Source: Prevotella sp. (GTDB lineage Bacteria; Bacteroidota; Bacteroidia; Bacteroidales; Bacteroidaceae). From it: a DNA stretch of 64,000 bases. The notes beneath the pieces were generated by a model, which saw only the letters and a list, made by a program, of their open reading frames with translations, was not told the DNA's origin and ran no database searches. The position numbers and the translations under genes were made by a program. How positions within the stretch are numbered: the stretch's first letter is position 1; each line of letters opens with the position of its first letter. The stretch covers positions 1 through 64,000 of the forward strand of contig JAFZAH010000037.1 of NCBI GenBank assembly GCA_017548275.1, given 5' to 3'. Shown piece after piece: positions 9,393 through 18,381 of the stretch.

Positions 9393-10094
9393 TTACGCCC
9401 TCCCCTCGGGGAGGGACGGGGAGGGGGCTTCGGAGGTTTCGGAGGCTTTGGGTTTCAACCATTTCATATATTCGTCGTAGGGTATGAAGCGGCCGCCCAT
9501 ACTGCGAAGGTGGGGCGTTTCTAATTGGCAATCGATGAGACAATTGCCAAATTTTTGCAGGTGGGTAGCCAAATATATGAGCGCCAATTTGCTGGCACTG
9601 GGCACCCGTGAGAACATGCTCTCGCCAATGAATACCTTTTTGATGGTCACGCCATACAACCCGCCGACCAACTGTTCGCCGTCCCACACCTCCACCGATG
9701 AGGCGAAGCCCAACTCGTGGAGTTTGGTGAAAGCCTCAATGATCTCAGGCCCCAGCCACGCACGCTCATCATCAATACGGTTGTTGCATTGGCTGCAACC
9801 GTTGATGACCCCCTCAAAATCCTTGTTAAAACTCATCTTGTAACGGCCTTTGTTCATCAACGTCCGCATGGAATGTGACACATGAATTTCCTCGGGGAAG
9901 ATGACAAACCGTTGCATCGGACAAAACCAAGCGGGATCAGACAACCGAAACGAATACCACGGGAAGATGCCATGACTATACGCCAGCAACAGCCGACGCA
10001 CACTCAAGTCGCCGCCTACGGCTATACACCCGTCATCGTCGCCCAAACGCGGGTCGGGAAACCAAATCTCTTCTTCGTCTAATTGAAATACCAT
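9393..10094 (-). CDS. aat: Leucyl/phenylalanyl-tRNA-protein transferase
   Basis: Aat transfers Leu or Phe from tRNA to proteins with N-terminal Arg or Lys, marking them for ClpS-ClpAP. Family motifs are clear: WFCPMQRFVIFP (~57-68), GGLYGVTIKKVFIGESMFS (~145-163), and DCQLETPHLRSMGGRFIP (~190-207). I chose the ATG at 10094, which overlaps the clpA stop codon by one base (TGATG) with GGAGGG just upstream; this favours translational coupling. A TTG three bases earlier is the alternative. The last ~18 residues (ASETSEAPSPSLPEGRA) are encoded by a G/C-rich intergenic repeat and are probably not part of the conserved fold. It is the last gene of the clpS-clpA-aat operon. Confidence 0.93.
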   Translation of the reverse strand: MVFQLDEEEIWFPDPRLGDDDGCIAVGGDLSVRRLLLAYSHGIFPWYSFRLSDPAWFCPMQRFVIFPEEIHVSHSMRTLMNKGRYKMSFNKDFEGVINGCSQCNNRIDDERAWLGPEIIEAFTKLHELGFASSVEVWDGEQLVGGLYGVTIKKVFIGESMFSRVPSASKLALIYLATHLQKFGNCLIDCQLETPHLRSMGGRFIPYDEYMKWLKPKASETSEAPSPSLPEGRA

Positions 10095-12424
10095 CAAGCC
10101 CTCCTTTCATCCCCCGACGGAGAAGTCTTTAATTGTAGAGCAACTACGCTCTCCCCTCGGGGAGAGTTGGAGAGGGGGCTACTGATTATCACCTCCACCT
10201 CGCCTCCGTTTTTGAGGGTACCAAAGAGGATTTCGCGCATAAGGAGCGGTTTGAGGCGCTGAGCGATGACACGGTCCATCTCGCGGGCTCCGTATTCGCG
10301 TGTGAAGCCCTCATTGAGCAAGTATTCATGCGCTTCGGGGCTGAGGGTCATCTTCACGTTTCGCGTATCCAGTTTTGCCTGCAACTCACGCAGTTTCTTG
10401 TCGAGAATCATCGTGGCCATGGTGCGGTCCATGTCATGGAAGACAATCTGTCCGGAGAGACGGTTAAGGAACTCGGGCTTGAAGGTCTTCTTCACCTGCC
10501 GCAGCATCGCCTCGCCCCTCGACACATTGCCGCCGAAACCAATAGACGCCTGCGAGGCGTATTGCGCGCCTGCGTTCGATGTCATGATAAGCACCACATT
10601 GCGGAAATCGGCCTTGCGTCCCTTGTTATCGGTCAGTTTGGCATAGTCCATCACCTGCAGGAGGATGTTGTAGATGTCCTGATGCGCTTTCTCTATCTCA
10701 TCGAGCAGGAGCACACAGTTGGGCGTCTTGCGGATGGCATCAGTGAGTAGTCCGCCGTCCTCGTATCCCACATATCCCGCCGGCGAACCGATGAGTTTGG
10801 CCACGGTGTGTTTCTCGGTGTATTCACTCATGTCGAACCGAATCAGTTCGACACCCATCTCACGCGCCAAGACTCGCGCCACCTCGGTCTTACCCACGCC
10901 CGTGGGACCGACGAAGAGCAATGAGGCGAGCGGTTTGTTGTCGTCGAGCAGTCCCGCCTTCGACATCTGCACCGCCTCGACCACCTGTGTGACCGCCTCG
11001 TCCTGACCGTAAATCTGGGCTGTGATTCGCTCGCGCAGGGTCTCCAGCACCGCGGTGTCGTCCTCTTTCACTGCCATGGCCTCGACCTTGCATATCTTGG
11101 CGAGGATGTCGGTGATAAGTTGCTTATCGACCGTTTGCGGGTCTTTCTCCAGCGGATGAATCTCACGATACGCGCCCGCCTCATCGATGAGGTCGATGGC
11201 TTTGTCGGGCAGGAACCGGTCATTGATGTGCTTGGCGCTCGCCTCGACGGCAAAGGGGATGACGCCCTCCTCGTATGTGACGTGGTGGAACGCCTCGTAA
11301 CCCTCTTTCAGTCCCTCGATGATTTTCACCGTCTCATCAATCGACGGCTCATCGATATCAATCTGCTGGAAGCGCCGTACCATGCCTTTGCTGCGTGAGA
11401 AATAACGGTTGTACTCATCGTAGGTGGTGCTGCCGATAAATCGGATTTTTCCTCCTTCGAGATAAGGCTTGAGCATGTTAGACGCGTCCATCGAACTGTC
11501 GCCCGTCTGTCCGGCACCAACAAGATTGTGTATCTCGTCGATATAGACCACGGGGGCTTCCTCCTGGCTGATGCCGTCCATAATCATCTTCAGCCGTTTC
11601 TCGAAATCGCCACGGAACTGGGTGCCTGCAAGCAATGTACCCAAATCAACCTGATAGATGCTGCTGCCCTTCAACCGGTCGGGCACGTCGCCCGCCTCAA
11701 TGCGCGCAGCCAGTCCATAGACGAGGGCCGTCTTTCCCACGCCCGACTCGCCCACATGCAGGGGGTTGTTCTTCTCTTTGCGGCAGAGCACCTGAATGGT
11801 ACGTTCCAGTTCCGCCTCACGGCCGATGAGGGGGTTGTGCTGTGCCACGGTGTCATTGAGTCTGACCACCAGTTGGCGCCACGGTTGCACCTCCTCGGCG
11901 GGCTGTTCTTCGGTCGGATTGTCAAATATTTCATCCTCGGGAAACTCGTCGTCGTCAATGCTGTTGGTGTCGTTCTCTACGTTGTATTCCGACACAAGCG
12001 TTGACAACAATTCCTCTTTGGAGAGCACAAGGCCGCCAATCAAGAAGTAAGCCGCCTTACTGTCTTCAAGGCGCAGGATGCCGCCCACGAGATGGGGAAC
12101 ATCGAGTTGCGTGGCCGACGAGCACCTGACCGTCTCGTAAGCCACATTGAGAGCGGCATCGAGTTGGGCTGACGTGGCAAGGGGCACATCAGTATCCTCG
12201 GGCACTTTCTCCACCTCTTGGTCGAGATAATTCATCAGTTCGCTTTGCAACTGCTCATTGTTGCCGCCACAGAGGGCGTAGGCCATCTGGAACTGCGACT
12301 GTTGAGCGATAGCAAGCAACAGGTGTTCGACCAACACGAACTCATGTCGCATGGTCTCACGGTAATTGACGGCGTCAGTAAACGCCTTACTTGCAAATAT
12401 ACTGTTTTCTAATTTTCTGGGCAT
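10094..12424 (-). CDS. clpA: ATP-dependent Clp protease ATP-binding subunit ClpA
   Basis: The 776-residue protein has the ClpA layout: Clp N domain (~1-150), an acidic linker, a first AAA+ module (Walker A GESGVGKTA, Walker B VVYIDEIHN) and a second one (Walker A GPTGVGKTE, Walker B LLLDEIEK). There is no ClpB-type middle coiled coil. An IGF tripeptide in QASIGFGGN matches the ClpP-docking loop, so it should unfold substrates into ClpP in the cytoplasm. The preceding gene clpS encodes its N-degron adaptor and the next, aat, creates N-degrons. The final ~28 residues, after EVEVIISS, are low-complexity and encoded by a G/C-rich repeat (10120-10190). The leader is a composite repeat of ~190 nt. 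Confidence 0.95.
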   Translation of the reverse strand: MPRKLENSIFASKAFTDAVNYRETMRHEFVLVEHLLLAIAQQSQFQMAYALCGGNNEQLQSELMNYLDQEVEKVPEDTDVPLATSAQLDAALNVAYETVRCSSATQLDVPHLVGGILRLEDSKAAYFLIGGLVLSKEELLSTLVSEYNVENDTNSIDDDEFPEDEIFDNPTEEQPAEEVQPWRQLVVRLNDTVAQHNPLIGREAELERTIQVLCRKEKNNPLHVGESGVGKTALVYGLAARIEAGDVPDRLKGSSIYQVDLGTLLAGTQFRGDFEKRLKMIMDGISQEEAPVVYIDEIHNLVGAGQTGDSSMDASNMLKPYLEGGKIRFIGSTTYDEYNRYFSRSKGMVRRFQQIDIDEPSIDETVKIIEGLKEGYEAFHHVTYEEGVIPFAVEASAKHINDRFLPDKAIDLIDEAGAYREIHPLEKDPQTVDKQLITDILAKICKVEAMAVKEDDTAVLETLRERITAQIYGQDEAVTQVVEAVQMSKAGLLDDNKPLASLLFVGPTGVGKTEVARVLAREMGVELIRFDMSEYTEKHTVAKLIGSPAGYVGYEDGGLLTDAIRKTPNCVLLLDEIEKAHQDIYNILLQVMDYAKLTDNKGRKADFRNVVLIMTSNAGAQYASQASIGFGGNVSRGEAMLRQVKKTFKPEFLNRLSGQIVFHDMDRTMATMILDKKLRELQAKLDTRNVKMTLSPEAHEYLLNEGFTREYGAREMDRVIAQRLKPLLMREILFGTLKNGGEVEVIISSPLSNSPRGESVVALQLKTSPSGDERRA

Positions 12425-12612
12425 TATGTTTAGTTGTTTGGGGGGTTGGTCGTTTGGTCGTTTGGGGAGTTGGTCGTTCGGTCGTTTGGGAAGATGGGAG
12501 TAATGAGAGTGATGAAAGAAATGGGAGTTCTGGGAGTTCTGGGAGTTTTGGGAGCACTGGGGGTTCTGGGAGTAATCACTCCCCTCTCCCCTTGGAGAGG
12601 GGTTGGGGGTGA
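12425..12612 (-). repeat. Composite repeat leader upstream of clpA (family I)
   Basis: Read on the minus strand the order is: palindrome CCCCTCTCCAAGGGGAGAGGGG, several degenerate CTCCCAGAA/CTCCCAGTG units, then TCCCCAAACGACCAA units, then the clpA ATG. The same order and orientation recur before the genes starting at 14145 and 49398 and at 51490 and 51776. Confidence 0.7.
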
Positions 12613-12625
12613 GGCTGCTGTTTTT

Positions 12626-12934
12626 TCACTCCTCCTCGGGTTGGCAGGTGAGGCGGAGGGGGTGTCCGGCTTCGCGCGCCATCTGTGTGGCCCGGCGCAC
12701 CTTCGACACTGCCACATCGTAACTATAAACACCGACGACGGCTTGTCCCACACGGTGCACCTTGAGCATGAGCACCAAAGCCTCTGCTTTCTTCTTGAAG
12801 AAGACTTCGACAAGCACCTTCACCACGAAATCCATCGTGGTGAAATCATCGTTGTAGATGATGACCTTGTATCGGCGCGGCTCACGCACTTTCGTGCGTT
12901 CCTTTTCCCGTATGGATGATTGTTCTTTTGCCAT
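12626..12934 (-). CDS. clpS: ATP-dependent Clp protease adaptor ClpS
   Basis: The 102-residue protein matches ClpS, which binds N-terminal Leu, Phe, Tyr and Trp residues and delivers the substrate to ClpA. The diagnostic block YKVIIYNDDFTTMDFVV (~24-40) and VHRVGQAVVGVYSYDVA (with the conserved His) are present. The start is the ATG at 12934 (MAKEQSS); a longer frame begins at 12970 but lacks support from the family. It is the first gene of the clpS-clpA-aat operon, 200 nt upstream of clpA, with a composite repeat in the gap. Another repeat block lies upstream of clpS itself. Confidence 0.94.
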   Translation of the reverse strand: MAKEQSSIREKERTKVREPRRYKVIIYNDDFTTMDFVVKVLVEVFFKKKAEALVLMLKVHRVGQAVVGVYSYDVAVSKVRRATQMAREAGHPLRLTCQPEEE

Positions 12935-13016
12935 GAACCGCAAAGATAATGTCTGAAACAAAAAAATCAAAATGAAATTGTAAATTTTAGGTTTTTTTAG
13001 TAGTGGCTACCACCAC

Positions 13017-13260
13017 TTGGAAGCCCCCACCCCATCCCTCCCAAAGGGGAGGGCGAGGTTACAACTCCACTGGGGGGTTGGTTGGTCGTTTAGGGAGTTG
13101 GTCGTTTGGTCGTTTAGGGGGTTAGTCGTTTGGTCATTTAGGATGATGGGAGCACTGGGAGTTCTGGGAACCCCGAAAGTATTCTTATGTTCCTATGTCC
13201 TTATGTTCTTATGTCTAAAAATGTGTTCTTATGTCCGATAAATATGTTCTTTTGTCGGTT
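13017..13260. repeat. Repeat blocks in the clpS / OMP divergent region
   Basis: 13017-13060 holds a G/C palindrome (CCCTCCCAAAGGGGAGGG) and 13075-13170 AAACGACC and CTCCCAG units; they face clpS, although the palindrome here is nearest the gene. 13177-13258 contains about six degenerate copies of TTCTTATGT, immediately upstream of the promoter of the plus-strand OMP gene. No gene is visible. Confidence 0.6.
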
Positions 13261-13273
13261 TTTTCGTGTTTAT

Positions 13274-13304
13274 TTTGGCGATTCAATTATTTTTTGTATT
13301 TTTG
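13274..13304 (+). promoter_or_regulatory. Bacteroidetes-type promoter of the OMP gene
   Basis: -33 TTTG (13274-13277), 19-nt spacer, -7 TATTTTTG (13297-13304), 38 nt before the ATG. Confidence 0.75.
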
Positions 13305-13342
13305 CGGCATTGATACTTATTATTCACTAAAACTTGAAAATT

Positions 13343-13903
13343 ATGAAAAAATTATTCTTAATGGCAGCCATGGCTCTGATTTCTCTGGGTGCCAGTGCAC
13401 AACATGCTGTAGGTGGTCTTACCCTTCAGCCCCAAGTTGGTTTGTCTTTAGCAACCGTTACCAAGACCGATGATACCAGTTTGAAAGCAGGTCTCATGGC
13501 AGGTGCAGAGTTGGAATATCAGGTAACCGACATGTTGGGCTTGGCAGCCGGCGTGAACTACTCTATGCAGGGAACGGCCCGCGATCACACTGACAACTTG
13601 AACCTCGACTATGTGAATATCCCTTTACGCGCGAAAGTATATGTTGCTCCCGGTTTCTCTATCAACGGTGGTATCCAACTTGGCTTTATGGCAAGTGCAA
13701 AGGTTGACGGAAAAGACTGGTCTGACGTTTATGACAAGACTTTCGACCTCTCTTTGCCCATCGGTGCTTCCTACGAGTATCAGAACATCGTGTTCGACGC
13801 CCGTTACAATTTCGGTCTCACTGGTGTCAGCGGCAACAAACTGATGGACGACCAGAAGAACTCTGTTCTCCAGTTCACCGTCGGCTATCGCTTCGACCTC
13901 TAA
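13343..13903 (+). CDS. Small outer-membrane beta-barrel protein (OMP_b-brl type)
   Basis: The ATG at 13343 gives a 186-residue protein with a signal peptide (MKKLFLMAAMALISLGASAQ). The rest is a run of amphipathic beta strands typical of small 8-stranded barrels of the PorT/opacity-like group (for example LGLAAGVNYSMQG, FDARYNFGLTGV), and it ends in FTVGYRFDL, a classical terminal strand with C-terminal aromatic residue pattern for outer-membrane insertion. It is a monocistronic unit with its own promoter and terminator. The specific role is unknown. Confidence 0.85.
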   Translation: MKKLFLMAAMALISLGASAQHAVGGLTLQPQVGLSLATVTKTDDTSLKAGLMAGAELEYQVTDMLGLAAGVNYSMQGTARDHTDNLNLDYVNIPLRAKVYVAPGFSINGGIQLGFMASAKVDGKDWSDVYDKTFDLSLPIGASYEYQNIVFDARYNFGLTGVSGNKLMDDQKNSVLQFTVGYRFDL

Positions 13904-13918
13904 TCAATTTAGATATAT

Positions 13919-13952
13919 AAAAAGAGGCGCCACTACATGGTGCCTCTTTTTT
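13919..13952 (+). terminator. Rho-independent terminator of the OMP gene
   Basis: AAAGAGGCGCCAC, short loop, GTGCCTCTTTTTT: a strong stem followed by a T run, 16 nt after the stop codon. Confidence 0.88.
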
Positions 13953-13977
13953 GTACCTGTCCTAAAAAGCCTCACAC

Positions 13978-14144
13978 CAGCAGCCTCACCCCCAACCCCT
14001 CTCCAAGGGGAGAGGGGAGTGATTACTCCCAGTGCTCCCAGAATCCCCAGTGCTCCCAGAACTCCCATTACCCCCATCTCCCCAAACGACCAATTCCCCA
14101 AACGACCAAACAACTAACCCCCTAAACGACCAAACGACCAACCA
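13978..14144 (+). repeat. Composite repeat leader (family I) upstream of the nuclease-helicase
   Basis: Order on the plus strand: palindrome CCCCTCTCCAAGGGGAGAGGGG, CTCCCAGTG/CTCCCAGAA units, TCCCCAAACGACCAA units, then ATG after CCAACCA. It is closely similar to the clpA leader. Confidence 0.72.
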
Positions 14145-17100
14145 ATGACTTCCCAAGAACTTTTCAATCGTGTGAGCGATATCATCGGCGAGGCGCGAGA
14201 CGGCGACTCCACGGCTCTTTTGAACCGCATGATGCACGACACCCTGGTACTGACGTGCAGAGAGGGTGTGCGCGACACACACCGTGCCTTCGGCAACCTC
14301 TTCTCGCAAGTGGATTATCTCTGCCGAGAGCACCATGTGAGCACACCCGACCTCATTGCTATCCAGACCATGCGCCGGCACACCAACCGTCAGGCACTTA
14401 TCGCCCATGACGACTTGATGTATGACCTCCGTGCCCTTTGCGTGTTTATCGCCGCCGTCTTTGACACCTCCATCCCCGCCAACATCACTGGGAAAATTCC
14501 CGCCACTGGCAAACCCTTCACTCGGAGCCATGAGGACAAAGCGCCCTACCTGCGCTGCATCGTAAAGACTTTTGACGGCGCCACGCTCACAGTGAGTACC
14601 GACCGTGAGACCGATGACACCCTCACCGTGGACTGGCAACCCGAGGAGAACGGCTACCTGACACGCATCCTGCGGGAGGGGATGCAACTCAACCTGCTGG
14701 ACAGCGAGGTGACCGACGGCAATGACAACACACGCATCTATCGTCCGCGCCTCATCATCGTCGAACCCGACTACCTGATAGATATCAGCACATTGGCCTC
14801 TTGCTATATCGAATGCGGACACCACCCCTTGCTCTACACACTCAAGCGCATGGGGCCGAAACCGCTGTCACAAGCCATTCTGTTAGGAAACTATGCCGGC
14901 AAGGCACTTGACGACATCATCCATCTGGAAGGTCAAACCTACGACTACCGCCAGACCATGGTACAGGCGTTTCGCGAGGCTGCCCTCGAATACTGCGCCT
15001 GCCCGGGGTTCAACGATGCGCAGTTTGCCAAAGACGCATGGATGCAAGCTCACAATATCGCCGAGGCGGTGGAGGTGCTGTTCCGGCAGTTCGACCGTAA
15101 AGACGCCATCCTCGAGCCGTCGTTCGTTTGCGAGCGGCTGGGCGTGAAGGGACGCGTCGACCTGATGACGAAGGACCTGCGCCTGCTTGTGGAGCAAAAA
15201 TCGGGCAAGAACTGGTGGGTAGAACAAGGAAGGAACAGTCCGAAAGGGTTCCAGCACCTGGAAAACCACTACGTGCAGATGCTGCTCTACTACGGCGTGT
15301 TGCGATACAATTTCGAGGTGGGCATGAAGCACATCAACGAGTATCTGCTCTACTCCAAATTCCCTGCCGACAAAGGACTGCTCTACTCCACCTACACCGA
15401 CCAGATGTTCCGCGAGATACTACGCTACCGCAACCAAGTGGTAGCCACGGAGTTCCATGTGGCACGTTACGGTTTCGGCAGTCTGCTGGCGCTGTTCAAA
15501 CCCGAAACCTTCAACACCGAGCACAGCGAAAGCAAACTTTACCTCAACTACACCTATTTGGAGCACAAGGCACTGACCGACCCGATACATGCCCTCTCGC
15601 CGCTGGAAAAACTCTATTTCTGCCGGATGATGACATTTGTGTTCCGCGAACAAATGATTAACCGTGTGGGCAACGCTGACGGCAAATCTTTCAACAGCGC
15701 AGACTTATGGAACATGCCTGTGGAAGAGAAACGCGAGTCGGGTAATATCCTGACGGGGTTGCGCATCAGCCAAAAGACCAACAGCGACAGCCAAAGCGGT
15801 ATCGACACCATCACACTCGACATACCGACGTATGGTGATGATTTCCTGCCCAATTTCCGACTGGGCGACATGGTTTATCTCTACAGTTACCAGGACGGTA
15901 ACGAGCCGGATGTGCGCCGTAGCATCCTCTTCACGGGCAACATCACAAGGTTGCGCACGGACAGTGTGACGGTGGTGCTGCGCAACGGGTTGAAGAACGG
16001 TGACTTGCTGGTTGACGACGCCCTTTACGCCATCGAGCACAACGGCAGCAACATGGCCGACAGCGCCATCAGCGCACTGCACCAGTTTGCCTGCGCCTCG
16101 GCCAGCCGCCGCCAACTGCTTCTCTCACAACGCCCCCCCGTTTGCGATTCATCACTCAGTCTCTCGCGGTCTTACCATCCTGATTACGACGAGGTGGTGC
16201 TGAAAGCCAAACAAGCACGCGACTATTTCCTCTTGATTGGTCCTCCAGGGACGGGCAAGACATCGATGGCGCTGCGATACCTCGTACAGGAAGAACTGAC
16301 AAACGACGCCGCCTCGCTGCTGCTGATGTCATACACCAACCGCGCCGTGGACGAGATATGCGGCATGTTGTGCGATGCCGGCATCGACTTTATCCGTATT
16401 GGCAACCGTTACAGTTGCGACAGCCATTACCATCCATATCTTTTAGAAGAAAGAGCCAAAGCCACCCCTCGCAGGGCAGACATCAAACAGATGCTGCAGG
16501 AGTGTAAAGTCATCGTGGCCACCACCTCGATGATGAACAGCCGGCAATACCTTTTCTCACTCAAACGGTTTACCCTCGCCATCATCGACGAGGCGAGCCA
16601 GATACTCGAACCCAACATCATCGGCCTGCTCTCGGCCCATACCGATCCGCGTGCCGCTTTCCTGAACGGACAGGAAGCCAACTGCATCCAGCGGTTCATC
16701 CTCATAGGCGACCACAAGCAACTGCCCGCCGTGGTGCAGCAAAACGAGCGCGCATCAGCGGTCACGGAACCGGATTTGCATGACATCTGCCTCGACAACT
16801 GCCGCCAGTCGCTCTTCGAACGGCTTATCCGCATGGAACGCAAGCAGGGGCGCGACGCTTTTGTCGGCATCCTGCGCAAACAAGGGCGTATGCATCCCGA
16901 CATCGCAGAGTTTCCCAACCGGATGTTCTACTCGAAAGAACGGTTGGGACCCGTTCCCCTACCCCATCAGACGGAGATGACGCTCGACTATCACGAGCCA
17001 TCAGCCGACGCCATGGATGATGTGCTGAAAAGCCATCGCATGGTGTTCATCCCCTCCGAGCCTTGCAGCGAAGAGAATCTGTCGGGGAAATCAAATATCA

Positions 17101-17537
17101 ACGAAGCACGTATCGTGGCCGATGTGCTGCGCCGCATCTACCGATTCTACGGCGACAGGTTCGACACCGCCAAGACCGTCGGTGTGATAGTGCCGTATCG
17201 CAACCAGATAGCCATGATACGCAAAGAGATAGAAAAAACAGGCATCGCGCCACTGCTCGACATCTCCATCGACACGGTAGAGCGCTATCAGGGAAGTCAG
17301 CGCGACGTCATCATCTATTCATTCACCGTGCAGAATATCTATCAACTGGAGTTTCTCACAGCCAACTGCATTGAAGAGGACGGGATGATAATCGACCGCA
17401 AACTGAACGTGGCTATCACACGCGCCCGCAAACAGATGATTATGACGGGACATGTGGATACACTGAAAAACGATGCCGTCATTGCTCAACTGATCACTTA
17501 TGTCAGTGAGCACGACGGCATCGTGAATCGGGAATAA
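14145..17537 (+). CDS. Dna2-like PD-(D/E)XK nuclease / SF1 helicase fusion
   Basis: The 1130-residue protein has an N-terminal region without recognised motifs, then a PD-(D/E)XK nuclease core (~325-385: GRVDLM, LLVEQKSGK, QMLLYYG). The C-terminal half is an SF1B (UPF1/Dna2-like) helicase: Walker A GPPGTGKTS (~697), motif II IIDEAS (~815), motif III GDHKQLP (~855), and motif VI VAITRARKQ (~1088). This order is that of Dna2-type enzymes acting on 5' flaps or DNA ends, so a role in repair or replication is inferred. A Cys cluster after the nuclease that would mark a 4Fe-4S site is not evident. No Cas or defence gene is beside it. The start follows directly on the repeat leader. Confidence 0.85.
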   Translation: MTSQELFNRVSDIIGEARDGDSTALLNRMMHDTLVLTCREGVRDTHRAFGNLFSQVDYLCREHHVSTPDLIAIQTMRRHTNRQALIAHDDLMYDLRALCVFIAAVFDTSIPANITGKIPATGKPFTRSHEDKAPYLRCIVKTFDGATLTVSTDRETDDTLTVDWQPEENGYLTRILREGMQLNLLDSEVTDGNDNTRIYRPRLIIVEPDYLIDISTLASCYIECGHHPLLYTLKRMGPKPLSQAILLGNYAGKALDDIIHLEGQTYDYRQTMVQAFREAALEYCACPGFNDAQFAKDAWMQAHNIAEAVEVLFRQFDRKDAILEPSFVCERLGVKGRVDLMTKDLRLLVEQKSGKNWWVEQGRNSPKGFQHLENHYVQMLLYYGVLRYNFEVGMKHINEYLLYSKFPADKGLLYSTYTDQMFREILRYRNQVVATEFHVARYGFGSLLALFKPETFNTEHSESKLYLNYTYLEHKALTDPIHALSPLEKLYFCRMMTFVFREQMINRVGNADGKSFNSADLWNMPVEEKRESGNILTGLRISQKTNSDSQSGIDTITLDIPTYGDDFLPNFRLGDMVYLYSYQDGNEPDVRRSILFTGNITRLRTDSVTVVLRNGLKNGDLLVDDALYAIEHNGSNMADSAISALHQFACASASRRQLLLSQRPPVCDSSLSLSRSYHPDYDEVVLKAKQARDYFLLIGPPGTGKTSMALRYLVQEELTNDAASLLLMSYTNRAVDEICGMLCDAGIDFIRIGNRYSCDSHYHPYLLEERAKATPRRADIKQMLQECKVIVATTSMMNSRQYLFSLKRFTLAIIDEASQILEPNIIGLLSAHTDPRAAFLNGQEANCIQRFILIGDHKQLPAVVQQNERASAVTEPDLHDICLDNCRQSLFERLIRMERKQGRDAFVGILRKQGRMHPDIAEFPNRMFYSKERLGPVPLPHQTEMTLDYHEPSADAMDDVLKSHRMVFIPSEPCSEENLSGKSNINEARIVADVLRRIYRFYGDRFDTAKTVGVIVPYRNQIAMIRKEIEKTGIAPLLDISIDTVERYQGSQRDVIIYSFTVQNIYQLEFLTANCIEEDGMIIDRKLNVAITRARKQMIMTGHVDTLKNDAVIAQLITYVSEHDGIVNRE

Positions 17538-17552
17538 TTCAAAGCGTGATGA

Positions 17553-18167
17553 CTACATCCCGCCGGCAAAAGCAGCGCCGATAATGGCGAGAGCAAGGAA
17601 TGCCAGATAGATAATGGTGAGCACACCGAAGAAGACGCACACATACTTCCATTTGCGTAAGCCGTCCTCCAGGTCTTGCGCATCACCATATAGTGCAGCT
17701 TTTTTCATTTTCGCCGCAGATGAGAGCGCCCAAATCGTAGGCAAGAGGAATATTGCCATAACGACGACGTAGAAGATAAATACGGCTCTCAGTACGGTTT
17801 CTGTCATGCTACGGGAATACTCATAGCCATAACCATAACCGCCACTATACGAACTACCGGACAGCATGTCTGAAGGGTTAATTATAAAATACAAAAATAG
17901 ACCGATAAAAAGAACAATCGAAATCAGCATCACGATGGAGAGGAACTTGGTCCATCCGGCAATGGATCTCAAGTGCTGGCGAGCATAGTCGGTGACGTAC
18001 AATGTACCGCCAGCGCCTCCCTGTCCCGTGAAGTTGGGATAGCCTTGCTGCTGATACTGTTGATAACTCTGCTGTTGCCCATACGGATTTCCATAGGGTT
18101 GTCCTGCCGTCTGTGTCTGGTCAGGGTTGATGGGCGGAACGCCCGGATTGTTTTGATAGTTGTCCAT
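17553..18167 (-). CDS. DUF5362-type membrane protein with Q/Y/P-rich N-terminus
   Basis: The 204-residue protein begins with ~55 residues rich in Gln, Tyr, Pro and Gly (GNPYGQQQSYQQYQQQG), followed by TDYARQHLRSIAGWTKFLSIV. Three or four membrane segments occupy the remainder (~80-100, ~125-150 and ~175-200). The layout resembles the DUF5362 family of Bacteroidetes membrane proteins; function is unknown. The gene ends 15 nt from the convergent helicase gene. The 214 nt upstream hold repeats and no gene. Confidence 0.7.
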   Translation of the reverse strand: MDNYQNNPGVPPINPDQTQTAGQPYGNPYGQQQSYQQYQQQGYPNFTGQGGAGGTLYVTDYARQHLRSIAGWTKFLSIVMLISIVLFIGLFLYFIINPSDMLSGSSYSGGYGYGYEYSRSMTETVLRAVFIFYVVVMAIFLLPTIWALSSAAKMKKAALYGDAQDLEDGLRKWKYVCVFFGVLTIIYLAFLALAIIGAAFAGGM

Positions 18168-18189
18168 AAGAAAATATTTTGAGGTTGAT

Positions 18190-18381
18190 TATTAGGGGCA
18201 AGGAGCAAGGGGCTAGAGATTACTCTTAGAGGTTGGAGGTGAGAGGTTGGAGGTGAGAGTAAGGTCCTTAACGACCTTAAGGGGCAAGGGGTTTCTCGAC
18301 TCGTGAACTATTGTTTGAACTCCTGAACTCCTAATCAGCGGACTATTGTCTGAACTCCTAAACTTCTGAACTTCTGAACTC
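18190..18381 (-). repeat. Degenerate repeat leader (family II related)
   Basis: On the minus strand: GGAGTTCAGAAGTTTAGG units, an interruption, CTCACCTCCAACCTC units, then CTTGCTCCTTGCCCC and the start of the DUF5362-type gene. It shares words and order with the leaders at 22594 and 43962. Confidence 0.6.

Noticed and set aside
12425-14144. CRISPR array
   Set aside because: The repeats are 7-15 nt, degenerate and contiguous; there are no uniform spacers and no cas genes. The same holds for 49280-49397 and 63225-63287.
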